The notes: a model not told the origin generated them from the letters alone. A DNA stretch of 64,000 nt from Pelecanus crispus (GCF_030463565.1 NC_134648.1:12193806-12257805), one strand, 5' to 3'; numbered from the stretch's first letter, positions 36,118 through 47,219 are shown. Program-made: numbers and translations.

Positions 36118-36625
36118 GTGAGTTACCGGTACGGTCCCTGGTATGGTACGGTCCCTTCGGAGCCAGTTCTGGACAGGTTACGCGTATTCCTGGGGACGGA
36201 GGCGGGGGATGGGTACCGGGGCTCGCTGGGGAGGGTGCGAGCAACAATTCGCTACGAGCAATGTAACCTCCCCGGGGCGGGGGCGCGCAGGCAGGCTGCC
36301 AGGCAAACATGTCGCGATGGTGGGTGGTCGCTGGGTATCCGCAGCCGTGGAACCGACAAAAGGCACGTCTCCGGTTTCACCCCCTCCAGGCAAATGGATG
36401 ACTTTCCGTGCGAGCACGTAGCTGAACGATACCGGCCGCTGCCTGCAGCCGAGCAGCGGAGCGCTCACCTAGCAGCGAGCGGGAGCTGCCTGCTGCTGCT
36501 TCCGACCTGGGCTGGGCACTCTCGGCAGCCAGCGAAGGAAGGGCAGGGAGGCCGCCGGCCGTCCCCGCGCTCCCGCCCCGCCGCGCAGCGCGGCGCAGCG
36601 CGGCGGAGGGGCCCCGGCGCCCCTC

Positions 36626-36657
36626 GGGGTGCGGGGTGCGGGGCGCGGGCGGGCGGG
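36626..36657 (+). promoter_or_regulatory. G-quadruplex-prone tract in GALNT18 promoter
   Basis: Three GGGG runs separated by TGC, CG-rich spacers and then GGGCGGGCGGG occur within 32 bases on the plus strand. Spacers are 1-4 bases, meeting the usual G3+N1-7 pattern. Promoter quadruplexes are known in general, but no role here is shown. Confidence 0.55.
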
Positions 36658-36697
36658 CGTCTGTGCGCGCGCGAGGAGCAGGTGGGCCCCGCCGTAA

Positions 36698-36706
36698 CCC
36701 CGCCCC
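36698..36706 (-). promoter_or_regulatory. GC box (Sp1/KLF type)
   Basis: CCCCGCCCC, the reverse complement of GGGGCGGGG, lies about 550 bp upstream of the GALNT18 start codon within the CpG island. Confidence 0.5.
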
Positions 36707-36767
36707 GCGCGGGCCCCCGTCGGCCATACGGCGATGGCAGCAACCTCCGCGCCGGAGCAGGCTCTTT

Positions 36768-36772
36768 ATTGG
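36768..36772 (-). promoter_or_regulatory. inverted CCAAT box (NF-Y type)
   Basis: ATTGG, the reverse complement of CCAAT, is preceded by GCTCTTT and followed by AGGAGG. Together with the GC box 60-70 bp upstream it fits a TATA-less promoter starting a little downstream. Confidence 0.45.
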
Positions 36773-37237
36773 AGGAGGGGGCTGTCAATCCGCGGCCGAG
36801 CGAGCCCCGCTCCCCGGCCAGCCGCTGCCGAGGTCTGAGTGCGGGGCCGCGGGCGGCCGCGGCGGGGAGCGGCGGCGGAGGGAACAAAGTTTGCGGGACT
36901 CGGGCGCGCGGCGGCGGCTCGCGCCCCTGCCGCCCGCGGCGGGAGCCGGTGCCCGAGGGCGGCGGGCGGCCGGCACCGCTACCGCAAAGTTTCAGCTATT
37001 TTACTGTACTAAAATCCAGGATTCTAATTATCAGCCCTCCCCACCCCCACCTCTCCTCCTAGGTAGGCGACAAATATTTTTATTCTGTGGATTAGAGAAC
37101 TTTTTGCATGGAAATTTACCGACTCGGGAGCGGTCTCCGTTTCGGGGAAAGGGCGGGGGGAAAAGGATTTCTTTTCATCGCAGTTTATTTTTTTGTTTGT
37201 TTGTTTGTTTTCTGGACCACAGGATTTTTGGAGCTAT

Positions 37238-37318
37238 ATGGAGGGATCTCAGGATGGCGTGCACCAGGAAAACCAAAACTTTAGTGTCCACTTGCGTGAT
37301 TTTGAGTGGAATGACTAA
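37238..37318 (+). promoter_or_regulatory. overlapping upstream ORF (26 codons) at GALNT18 start
   Basis: An ATG at 37238, 16 bases upstream of the GALNT18 ATG and in the +1 frame relative to it, opens a 26-codon frame that ends with TAA at 37316-37318, inside the coding exon. Its context (T at -3, G at +4) is weaker than that of the main ATG (A at -3, G at +4). Ribosomes starting here would bypass the main start, so this could lower GALNT18 translation. The frame is seen; the regulation is inferred. Confidence 0.45.
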
Positions 37319-37488
37319 CATCGTCTGCCTGCTGTACGTGGGCTGGGTCACCAACTACATTGCCAGTGTTTATGTGAAAGTGCAGGAGCCGATCTCAGAA
37401 AAAAAGTTAGAGGAAGACAAAGGGGACACTTTAAGGATTATAGAAAGGCTGGACCATTTGGAAAATGTCATCAAGCAGCATATCCAAG
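37254..37488 (+). CDS. GALNT18: GALNT18 first coding exon (partial gene; N-terminal 78 residues)
   Basis: This encodes the N-terminus of polypeptide N-acetylgalactosaminyltransferase-like 18, of the Y-type subgroup of the mucin-type O-glycosylation initiating family (UDP-GalNAc to Ser/Thr). Weak or no catalysis and an auxiliary role in the secretory pathway have been reported for this subgroup. The 78 residues begin MACTRKTKTL and closely follow the human protein as I remember it. Basic R5, K6, K8 form the cytoplasmic tail. Residues about 10-34 are a hydrophobic signal anchor (type II membrane protein). Residues about 51-77 (KKLEED...ENVIKQHIQ) form a heptad-like stem. The chosen ATG has A at -3 and G at +4, and its product starts where the family does. 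The exon ends CAAG/GTACCA at 37488/37489, phase 1, where the known protein continues with Glu. The catalytic and lectin domains lie beyond the window. Confidence 0.93.
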
Positions 37489-38050
37489 GTACCACCCTAC
37501 CCCCCGCTCGCTTTCCCTCCCACCCCACCACGCCGGCTGCCGGGTGCGGGCTCCGTGCCCTCCCGCCGCGCTCGCTGTCTGTGCGGTGACATTTGCGTGG
37601 CGGGCGGGGAGAGCCGGGGCTGCGCGGGGGCCGCGGGGCGCGGGGGAGCCCCCGGCGGAGCCCTCCCGCCGCCCGGCGAGAGGCGCGGCGGAGGCGGGCG
37701 GCGGGGGGGCTGCCCCGCTCCCTCCCCTCCCCTCCCTCCCCTCCGCCTCCCGGCTCGGCCTCCGCGCGGGGTGGCGAGCCGGGGCGGCGGGCGGTCGCCC
37801 CCGCGGCGGAGCGTGGGCCGGGGCGGCGGGGGCTCGGTGCCGGGCGAGCCGGGCTGCGGGGCGGCTCGGCCGCAGCAGGCGGGCGCTGGGCAGCGGCGGC
37901 AGCTCCGCCGCGCTGGGCTCGGCCTGGTGCTGCCATCAGCCCCAGCGCAGCTCCCAGCCTGTCCGTGTCGTGCCGAAGTAGGGGGTCGGCGGGGAGGGCT
38001 CGGCGCGGAGGGCAGGGGAGCCTCTTCCCTTCCTGCTGGTATCGTCGTTG
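37489..38050 (+). other. GALNT18: GALNT18 intron 1, CpG-island part
   Basis: The intron begins GTACCACC, a donor with only a moderate match to GTRAGT. The first 550 bases are extremely GC- and CpG-rich, with pyrimidine-rich CCCTCCCCTCC tracts near 37720-37745 and GGCGGGCGGCGGGGGGG near 37695. These tracts give long open frames on both strands (for example 37370-38230 minus, 286 codons) that are not credible genes. The island fades after about 38050. Downstream regulatory content of the promoter is likely. Confidence 0.7.
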
Positions 38051-40468
38051 CTTCGTATTTGCTGTGTTTCTGTTCCAAAATGGGCTGCCGCGAGGGGAAT
38101 TTTTGTTCTCGCCCTGTAAGCCAGGCTCTGCTGCTCCGTGCTGGGAGAGCGTGCGTGTCCAGCTGTGCTCAAGGTTCTCCTTTACTGCTGCTGTAGTGCT
38201 GGGAGCCCCTTGGGATTGGAATGGGGGCAATCGCTCGCTTGTGTAGTGCCTTTTTAATTTGATCTCCTTTTAACGGGAGCTCTGGGAGAAGCGTTGGAGT
38301 AGGCAAGTGGTGGGGGAGAATATGATTATTTCCTGGGAGTTTTGGATTTTACATGACTTTGCTTTGCTGGGTGATCTTTAGTGTCTGCCTTTATGTATTT
38401 TCATCATCTGCATGGCACCATACAGTCATTCCCTCAGCCTGCTAAGTGGGTTGGACAGTAAGGAGGCCGAGGGTGGGGGTAGGTGAGAGCTCTTACAAAA
38501 CCTAGAGGGACCATCTTTCTCTGCTTCTGCATAACCTCTGCTGAATGTTCAAATCCCAATTCTAGTCTCTCCTAAATCTAAAAAGGGAGAGCAAACCATC
38601 TGGTGAAGGATACCTATCACCAGTGCACAAAATCTCGCTCACTTCCAGGCAGCTGTGGCCAACTCGTCTTTGGGGAATATAAAGAAAGGTGGAGCAGGCA
38701 GGGTAGCTAATCCCATACGAATTTGGCTTCCCCTGCTTGTCAATACTCATAACTTTGCAGTCCTATTAAAGCCCAGCTACTTTGCTATGACTTGTATTAA
38801 TATTTTTTTAAATATGACACATCACCATTCAGTTTGTATATGCCTTCATTTTTCAGATAGTCTTGTCATCTTGGGTAAATTGGTAAAATACTACTTTTTT
38901 TCTGGAGGATGAGTTACAGCAGCTCCTGCAAGTTAAGTTCTCTCATGCAGTCCTTAAGTTTTTCTTGATTCCTGGAATGGATTTTAAGAAGGAAAATATA
39001 TTCTTGTCTGTGTGCCAGTGGAGTGCACTGTGGAATCATGTATGAAGGCAGGGATTTTTCAAAAGGCACTGTTAAGAGTTAGATACGTGAAATTAATTGA
39101 CTTTCCATATCAGGTTGGAGCGTAACTCCTTCAGGTTTGTTGTTGTGAAGCTCTAATGCTCTTATTTCTTTTCAAGGAAAATAACGATGTCCATATCGGC
39201 ATATTCCTTTGGTCAGTGGTTCCTCTCATAGTAGAGAAAGGTATACTTAAATCAGGGGAGCGTATAGCATCGCTTAGAGCATAAACTTTTTTTGCGACTT
39301 TTTGTGACTATGCATAAACCAGACCAGAAGATATTTTCCTTAAATAACATTTGTATGAAAGTTGAAGAGAGTCTTCTAAAAATAATTAAGTGAACAGTTT
39401 GGTAATAAGTACTAAAATATACTTGGGGGGGGAAAAAAAGTTTACGAAGTTCTTATACATATTGAAACCACTTACTCGTTAAGATAAAGAAATAAATAAA
39501 ATAAAAATCAGAGATCATTATCCCTATGTGGATTTTCTGTACTTTTACTTGCCAAATTGTAGTAACTGGGGTTCACAAGGAATTCCTGTGGCAGAGATTG
39601 CAGAATAAGATGTTATTTTAATCAGATTTTGCTTAGCACTGTGAGATGCCGTGAATTCTGGGTCATGGTGTAAAACTCACTGAAGTCATTGGAAGGAATA
39701 TCCCAAGCCTGACTGGGTTTGGGATGAGCTGAAGGTCAGCGTTAAGAAATTACAGGTTTGAGATTCATTGCCATTAATTGGGTAAACCAGCTGCCATAAT
39801 GGTTCTGGACAAGGTTATAAGGGTTATCTGTAGTTTGTTTTAAACTTTTCCTTGGACCGCTTCTTTTTTATGTTGGAGAGAGGTGTCAATAGCTCAGATG
39901 TTCCGCAGTGCTGAACAGGCATGAAATTAGCATGGGTAATAGAACTGCATTTCATAGCATATCCTGCAAATACCAGAGAGCTCTAACTGCCGTGTTTTAC
40001 ACATGGGGTTACGCTAGTATTTCATTTTAACTTGTTTTCTGATTGAATTGTTTAATTAGATGCCATGCGGGAATTCCTTTAGCAGATAAATTGCAGTCTT
40101 GTAATGTTTTATCAAGTGTCCTGGAAATGAGAAGGAATAAGAGGTGCCTTCATATAAAACGCTTTTTAAAGTACATATTTTTAAAAAGACATTTTCATGG
40201 CAAGAAAAGTATATGACTGAAAAGAGCTTTCCAGATAAGAGAAGTTCAGTGAGAATGCAAGCATGCATGCCTTGTGTTCCAAAAGAACAGTATGGAAAGC
40301 GAAATATTGGTACTGGCCAAGAGTGGAAAAGTTTGAATGCACAAGTATGTACCTGCCATATTGCACATCTTACACCGCTGTGTATCCACGCTTCTGCAAA
40401 TGTTGGAGGATAATCGCTTCTCTACACGCTGGAAATAGAATAAGAGCATCTGTGTCTGCTCTGCCTGT

Positions 40469-40984
40469 ATGGTACTTCTCTGTTTCCTTCTTTCCTCATT
40501 ATGTGTTAATTTATGTCGCGTGACCTATGGGCATGCTGTGCAAGAGTCATGCATCTGTATACTGACTTCTGTAGTGGGCAGTTTGGGGCAGGCTTGGCAG
40601 CATTGCAGTGTAGTTGGGCAATGTGGACGACAGAAAGAAGTATTTTGTGGAGTGGAAACGCGATGCTGGAACTTGAACTTAAGCCTGGGAATCATGAATT
40701 CTTGGCTTGTGGGCTGCCACAGTTTACAAGAGGGTTTTGGTCAAATCACCTTACCTTTTTACAATGATGATGACCTGCATGCTTTTCTATGGCAGTGTGT
40801 TGTGGTGATTGTGGTGTTAATTACATCTGAATGCTACCTGGCTTGTACTAAAGAGATTACTTTAGCTGATGTTAGCTATCTCGTAGTTGGCTATCTAGCC
40901 ACCCTCCTGGTCAGCTGGGGGAGGGAGAGCTCTCCAGTGTGCGATTCATTCCCCGTGTCTTGGACAGGTGTTAGGGTGGAATGA
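40469..40984 (+). other. unexplained 171-codon open frame in intron 1 (probably not a gene)
   Basis: The frame starts ATGGTACTTCTC and ends TGA at 40982-40984. The predicted product would start with a hydrophobic leader-like stretch (MVLLCFLLSSLCVNLC), be rich in Cys and Trp, and have two further hydrophobic segments near residues 105-125 and 137-151. I recognise no family. GC content is not unusually high here, so the length is mildly surprising, but no promoter, coding repeat pattern or homologue supports it. It may be chance. Part of it (near 40735-40770) faintly resembles an old SINE core. Confidence 0.15.
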
Positions 40985-42539
40985 TTTGCTTTCAGAAGTT
41001 GCATATTTTAAGTTTGGGAACTAGGTCAACCCAGATTCTTAATTTTAGCCATCTAAAGGTTTGGATAAGTAAATCCCATGTTTGATACCTACCCTTTATT
41101 TATTTCTTGATCTCAAACATGAGGAGGAATGTAGTATGTAAACCTCTGTTTTGTGATAGCTGTGCTCTGCAGCCTGGCTAGCTGCATTCCATAAGGTCAG
41201 GCTCACTATGATTCCCATGGACACTCCACCATGTCTTTTATTCTTGTGGTGCTTTCCTTTTGGGAATAATGAATTGTTAAATCCCCCCAGCTTATTTCCC
41301 TCAAGCTCAAAAGCAATTAGGCACGTTTATCACTCACTGCAGTGTATTTGTTCTACTGAGAAACAAATCAACAGTAGACAGTAGCCCTGGGAACACAGCG
41401 CTCGCTCCACTACAGAGGGCCCTATATTCACAGTCTGTATACAGGCGCAGAGACCTGCTGTCCCAATGTAACTAATTGCAAGAGAAGGAACTACTTGGAT
41501 ATCCAAGACATGCAGGATTAATCCCATTATTTTTTCTCTTTAGGCTGTGACTTCTCAAGTCATTCTAGATTGCTGCATGTCAGTGCAGATTAATTTGAAT
41601 TTAACTTTCATGCTCTTCCATGCTTTGGAATGGGTGCACTAAGGAGACTCTTAATATAGTGATTTCAGCGAGAAGACTGACTCTTAAATTGCTGTAAATT
41701 TTCAAGCATCGCTGGAGGTTCAGGTATTTCAAGTACCATCTACTGAAGACTTAATGATATTGGTTATATTGACTACGACTTGGTAATTTATTATTACTCT
41801 TATTAAAGTTAACTTTTTTGTGCTTTTAATATCTTTAGTTCTCTTCAAATTATATTCTTTCTTGATGGCTCTTCCACCGAGGATTTATTTTGCCATGGTT
41901 AGGGCACAATGGCCAAAACTGAGAAGTGGTAGTCTGGCCTTATTAAGGTAACTGTATTTTATTGCTGGAGATTGAATGATTCCTTTCATGATTGAAGTTG
42001 GTTTTTTTCAGAATGAATTATTTTCTTTTTTTCTTTCCTGATTGTCACCTGAATTGCTTTATTAATTCTTCAGGTTTATACAGTGGGAATAGCACGCCAG
42101 TTGCGATTTTTTTTGAGATTGTGTCTTTTGAGCCAGAAACAAGAAAAGTCTTACGGCTGCAAAGTGAGAGTGAATGATAGCTTTGTAGTTAGGAAGGGAA
42201 TTGTCCTGGATTCTGTTTCCTTCAGTCTAGACAATTTCTGTAGTTCACGCGAAAGTCTTCAACAAAAGGTTAAAAAATGATTCGGGAGCAGAGGCTGGAA
42301 ACTGTGACTTCTGTACCCTCCACAAATTCTCTTATTGCTAAGCTGGAGAATTTTGCCTTTTCTCTCTCAAAATGTTCATTTTTGTTGACGTTTGTTATCT
42401 CTGCGTAATGGCACAGCATCAGTGGAAAGAGCGGATTATGTACTACAGTCTCTGAGCAGATGATTTATGGGCTGTGCAGAGGTGGAGATAGCTATTCTGC
42501 TTAAGGTTCTGGACTCAGCTCAGCGCCTCATTTATGCTG

Positions 42540-42660
42540 GCTAGGTGTCACTTCCGAAAATGTTGCTCAGGTTGACACAAGCAGCCTGCAGCTGTGCAGA
42601 GATTCAAACTTGGGTCTTTTGACTTTCTGCTAGACTGTTATGCCCATTTTAGTGCTAACG
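42540..42660 (-). mobile_element. probable MIR-like tRNA-SINE relic, antisense
   Basis: The plus strand reads CAGAGATTCAAACTTGGGTC followed by TTTTGACTTTCTGC and ATGCCCATTTTAGTGCTAAC. This matches in order the reverse complement of a MIR/CORE-SINE head: the B box GGTTCAAATC region, then the segment between the boxes, then the A-box side. It is judged from memory of the MIR consensus and the copy is heavily diverged, with unclear ends. Confidence 0.5.
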
Positions 42661-44939
42661 AGTGACTTTATCTACGTGAGCAAAATATAGCTAGATACGT
42701 GTGAAAAGAAAGGAAGACCTACACATAGCTGCTGGGAATTGTGTGTTACCTGTGAGATCAGCTTGGTCCAGTGTCCGCCTTAGCAGTCTAACGTAAAAAC
42801 CATTCTTCCTCTTGGGCATGCTGTGGCCTGGGGTAGATTGTGATCTGCCAATTAACTGTTGTTGCATACAAGGACAGGCAAAGAGAGCAGCGCGAGGTGT
42901 GACTTCTCTCAGGGCCTAAAACTCAGAAGAGCCTTTGCTTGGAGGAGCCCTGTTGCTGAGGTCCCATATGATGCGATAAGTCTGTTCTTGTTTACTTGGG
43001 TCAGAAAAAGATGGCTATATCTGTACACAAGGTATACTCTCTGTATTTCTGAAACAAATGCAGGAGTGTTGTTGTACGTGGAGTTCAAGACTATGTTTTT
43101 AGAGGTGGCTCCTACATGCTAATGATACTCTCTGTGTTTAAGGGACAGGACACAACTCTAGAATCACATCCCAGTGTATTGTTTGTGGCTGATGGAGTTT
43201 ATTTTTTTTCTCTTGCACGAACTGAGTGCTTGTGAAAGAGCCTAGTCCTCTGCCTACACTAGTACAGGATCTGGACCTGCAAGTGCACGTGTGCAAAATA
43301 TGAGGCTTTCTGTTATATTATAAAAACAGAGACTACAAGCACTTGTTTATCACTGAGCCTGGCATGGGCTACGTGGTTTCTCCATCATCTCTAGGGCCAA
43401 AAGGTTGAAGTTGTTGCCTGCCTCTATCTAAAGTTGATTCCTTGCCTGTGAGAAGCCGCAGAAGTGGTTTAATTTAATTCTGTATTCAACAGAAAGATCT
43501 CGTCATCAGCGTTATACTATGAAGGCATGCATAAGCTGCAGTATGATGGGATAAGCTAACATTATCCATCTGAATGTTAGAGACGTGATATGTAAAGAAA
43601 ATCTGTGGTGATTTAAAAAAGTGATATCGGGCTCAGATCTTGAGACAGCGGTGGCTGTTGTGAAGGTGGCTTAGTTGCCAGGAAGGCAGATGATGGATCC
43701 TTGGTTGCCATTAGAACAGGCCAGGAACTTGATCATCAGCTGCTAAAGTGCGGAGCGTGGCAAGGGACGTAACGGGACATGAATCATCTTTAGCTGGTTA
43801 ACAGCTGTCCTCATTTATTGCAGTCATAAGATTATGCTGTTAGCTACGCTTGGCCCAGAGATTGGAGAGCCGACTTAGTACAGTGTGCTGTGATGTCTTG
43901 GGATTGCCTGACTTCAGAGCAGATAGTGTGTGACTGCTGATAAAAAGTTAAGTAATTTACTGGTCTATAACTAGCAAAACTACTTCTTTAATGAAATTAA
44001 ATTTAATGCAGAAGTGAAAACTGACTTCATATCTTGTCATGCCTCCTCTGAGGTTAATTCTTTTTCATTTGTCTGCTATTTTTTTTTTCTTTTTAATTTC
44101 CTGTATTTGTTTGTATTTAAAAATGTCTTCTAGTCTTCCTTGTTTTGTTCACTGAACCGTATTATGGTCAGAGTCCAATGGCACTTCCATCATCTGTGGA
44201 GCAATCTTCCTGTGCTGCCCTTGGCCTTCAAGTGCTACATTTGTAGCCTCTTCAGAAACTTCTGGGCTCCTTTCTTTTAGGGACTTGAGAAATAGCTCAG
44301 TAACAGGCTGTTTGGTGGGACAGTGTGGACAGATATGCTGAGCAGACACTGAAATTGCCACGTACCTGAAACTTAAGGCTCTGTCTTCATGCTGCTGTTA
44401 CCATTAAATTTATTCTGACTACGGTTGTGCAGTACAGATGTGTTCTCTGTGTACCAACATTGTTTCCATTTTCTTCATAAATTTTCACTGCTCTGGTGGT
44501 GTTTTGTAGCCCAGGTGCTATTTTTAACATGATATCCTGAGTTTCCTGAGGCAAAGGCAGAGATCTTTAAGAGCCAAAACCATGACTGTAATTATTACAG
44601 CTCTCCAGCACCTCCTCTACTTGGCTTTGAAAAGGAACAAATGAGAATTTTCTAATTTCTTTTTTTTAATATGGAGATGGAAGGTCCAAGTTGCTACCTT
44701 GAAATTCTCTGCCTTTAGAATGCCAGAATGTGTCTTCTCAGTCCATACTGGATTCTTCCTATATTCTCTACTTAAATTATATGCATTTTTAAATTTATTA
44801 TTTCTATGATAATAACACTGTGGCAGCTAGCTGAAATCCCGGCTGTCTTGTGATCGGCGCTGTACATATGTGTAGTGGAGCCCTTGACTCAAGAGACCTT
44901 CATCTCCATCGATAAGATCTGCAGGAGCTGGGCGGAGGA

Positions 44940-45010
44940 GAGGAATATAGAGAAGTGATAAGGCCAAATTTCTATAGACTGTTGGTGGCAGGTTTGACTC
45001 CCTGCCGCAG
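44940..45010 (+). mobile_element. possible tRNA-derived SINE relic
   Basis: GTGATAAGGCC near 44956 is followed about 40 bases later by GGCAGGTTTGACTCCCTGCC, where GGTTTGACTCC fits the B-box consensus GGTTCGANTCC at 10 of 11 positions and is flanked by T-stem-like complementary bases. No acceptor stem or anticodon arm is evident, so this is a relic, not a tRNA gene. Confidence 0.35.
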
Positions 45011-46678
45011 TTGCTCAGGTGAATCAGACAGCAGGTCTTCTCCTGTTGGTAACAGCCCAGTGTGCGAATCCTGCAGCAGGAAACGTCACAGTGTCTTGTA
45101 ATAGCCCCGTCTCTTCTCCCACCATAGATCTTGGCCTCACTGATAATGAATTTGAGGCTGACATGAGCTCTGAACTATGAGATTAGATATCTTTCCCAAA
45201 ATGCATGTGATAATTAGCACATCTTAAATACCACATAATTGCCTAATTCTCTGCTTGTATCTTGAAAATTCGTGTTCTCAGTGACTTTGTATCAGTAATG
45301 TCGGTGGGGGTGTGGAAATCCTATTGTAGTCTTGGTTTTGCCATTTCCTACTTCCTAAATAAACCCCCTTATTTTAAATGTGAATGTTTGAATTTTCCTT
45401 TTATTAGAGCTGTCACAGGTGATCTCTGAGAAAAAAGGATTTCTATAAGCAGCTTTCTGAAGAATGTAAGAAAAAGAGATAGTATTTCTGGTTTTTTTTC
45501 TTCATAGATAAATGGTCATTCTAGTCTTCATTTTAGGGAGATAATATAGATTTTTAGGCTGTGTTACTTGCCCATATGTAATCTGGATCTAGCTAGAGGT
45601 CTATTTCATGAATCATCCAACTAATGCAGTGAATTACCTGTCCTTGCTTTCATGGTGGATTCAAATTCCTTTGAAGCTTTTCTTTCTGCATCGAGTCATA
45701 ACTTGCCAAAGGCTTTGCAAGAAGGTTTGGCATGCCATAAGTAAAAGCAAAACTGTCAGATAAACTTCTCCAGCACAGCAGACTCGGTGAGTCTGTACCC
45801 CTCCATTACAGGATTATCATTGCAATAAAGTTATGGTTAGAGAAAACACCTTTTGGGATTTCTCTGTGCACAGAATAAATATGGCTTGCAGAAGAGAGCA
45901 CAGCATAGTTTTTGAAATAACTTTGTTCTATTTGTTTGTTTTTCTCTGAGGTATTTTTAATTTTACCAGCTGTATATTGCATGATCACATGATGCCAGCA
46001 TTTCCCTCTTCTACTTGTGCTAACAGGAATATTTTAAGTTGCTCAGGTGAAGGGTGGAGGAGTAGTGTGTTGTAATTTCTACTGTATTTCTGATTAGAAG
46101 ATGTGTTGACTTCATGTGTGACAGTTTGGAGGATGAGGGTGGTCAGGGAGGAGAGAAGTACAGAAAAAGCTAAAGGCTGCATAAGAGTACCTAAATGTTT
46201 TATCCCTTTTTAGTTAATATGAAACTACAGTTATGGAGTGGAAACTATTGAGTTTCCACTAGTGTTATTGAAACTGGTGAAACTGGTGCTACTGAGCTTC
46301 CATGGAGTTGAAAGAAGCGACGCACCTTTTCTGATTCTATTCTGAAAGCCTTTTACTTTCTTGTTGCTCTCAAAACCAGCTTCGCATCTAGCAGATTGTT
46401 ACAAATATTTGCTTGTGTTAATTAAACCCAAATCCAGCATTAAAAAATACAAAACTTAAATCTATTTGACATAGTTTATATAGACCCTTTAAAACATGTA
46501 GTATCTTTAATGAAACAAGAAATATTTGGCTTGCATGCAATCAGAATATCATAAGCAAGATGCTGGTCTTGGCACCAAAATTGTGTCGCTATTGGTCTTC
46601 AATATTACAATCATGTATTGTTGTTTTGATCCTGTTTTTTCAAGAGGCAGTAGAGTCGCTACTCTGTGACTTTACAAC

Positions 46679-46710
46679 ATGATGTCAGCCATAAAGGATT
46701 ATGACATCAT
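46679..46710. other. inverted repeat of CRE-like sites
   Basis: ATGATGTCA (46679-46687) and its exact reverse complement TGACATCAT (46702-46710) are separated by 14 bases. Each arm contains TGATGTCA/TGACATCA, one base from the CRE TGACGTCA. A pair of ATF/CREB-type sites in intron 1 is possible. It may be chance. Confidence 0.5.
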
Positions 46711-47219
46711 TAAACTTGGATGTAATTGAATGAGATATTTTAAGCTTGTGTTTAGCTAATATTTTCACATGGTTGTAAAGCCGTATAAAATTAATTTCAA
46801 ACTGTTAGGCATAAAACAAGCAAGCCAACAATAAAAAGCCCCTACAAGTTCCAAAGGGATGTATAAAGCCGTACACAGCGCCAGCAAGACTAGTGAATTT
46901 GTGCACTAAAAGAAACAAGGCGAGAAAAAGCAGTAGCGAAATGACGATGGAAGACTTATGTTTGGATAGATCATTCCACTTGCAGCTTTCATTTCTCTAA
47001 ATGCAGGCATTGTAACAAGAATACTTTTGGTATAGAAACATTTTCATTCATTGATTTATTGTTATACTTCATATAAATGCAATTCTATCAACAAACATGA
47101 GTTTTTCAGCACAGCTTATGTCTTTCTTACATGAAAATAGTTTAAAAGCACCTTCATAGTGCTAATTCTAGTACTCTATTTTCATTTAAGTAGTGAGAAA
47201 AATTTTGCATGCAAATGAA

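Larger units (their letters stand above)
36118..37253 (+). promoter_or_regulatory. GALNT18: GALNT18 CpG-island promoter and 5' leader
   Basis: GC and CpG density rise sharply from about 36170 and remain high through the coding exon to about 38050. A CCCCGCCCC GC box (Sp1/KLF type) lies at 36698-36706 and an inverted CCAAT box (ATTGG) at 36768-36772. A run of G-tracts lies at 36626-36657, and there is no clear TATA box near a defined start. This suggests a TATA-less, dispersed start, probably near 36700-36900, but the exact site cannot be read. The leader has several upstream ATGs, a stop-free extension in the main frame, and an acceptor-like CACAG at 37222. Frames of 190-317 codons here on both strands are by-products of high GC. 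Confidence 0.75.

Noticed and set aside
36118..37062. 314-codon plus-strand frame upstream of GALNT18
   Set aside because: Low-complexity Arg/Gly/Pro/Ala composition, no family resemblance, and other frames equally open over the same bases.
37370..38230. 286-codon minus-strand frame over the GALNT18 exon and early intron
   Set aside because: Arg/Pro/Gly/Ala-rich translation with no domain. It arises from the GC-rich island with few stop codons and overlaps the true coding exon in antisense.
37465..38246. Plus-strand frames of 145-243 codons in early intron 1
   Set aside because: Same GC-rich artefact. They start inside or after the exon in other frames and lie beyond the supported splice donor.
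44975..45005. Functional tRNA gene suggested by the B-box
   Set aside because: No acceptor stem, D-arm or anticodon arm can be paired. A decayed SINE explains it better.
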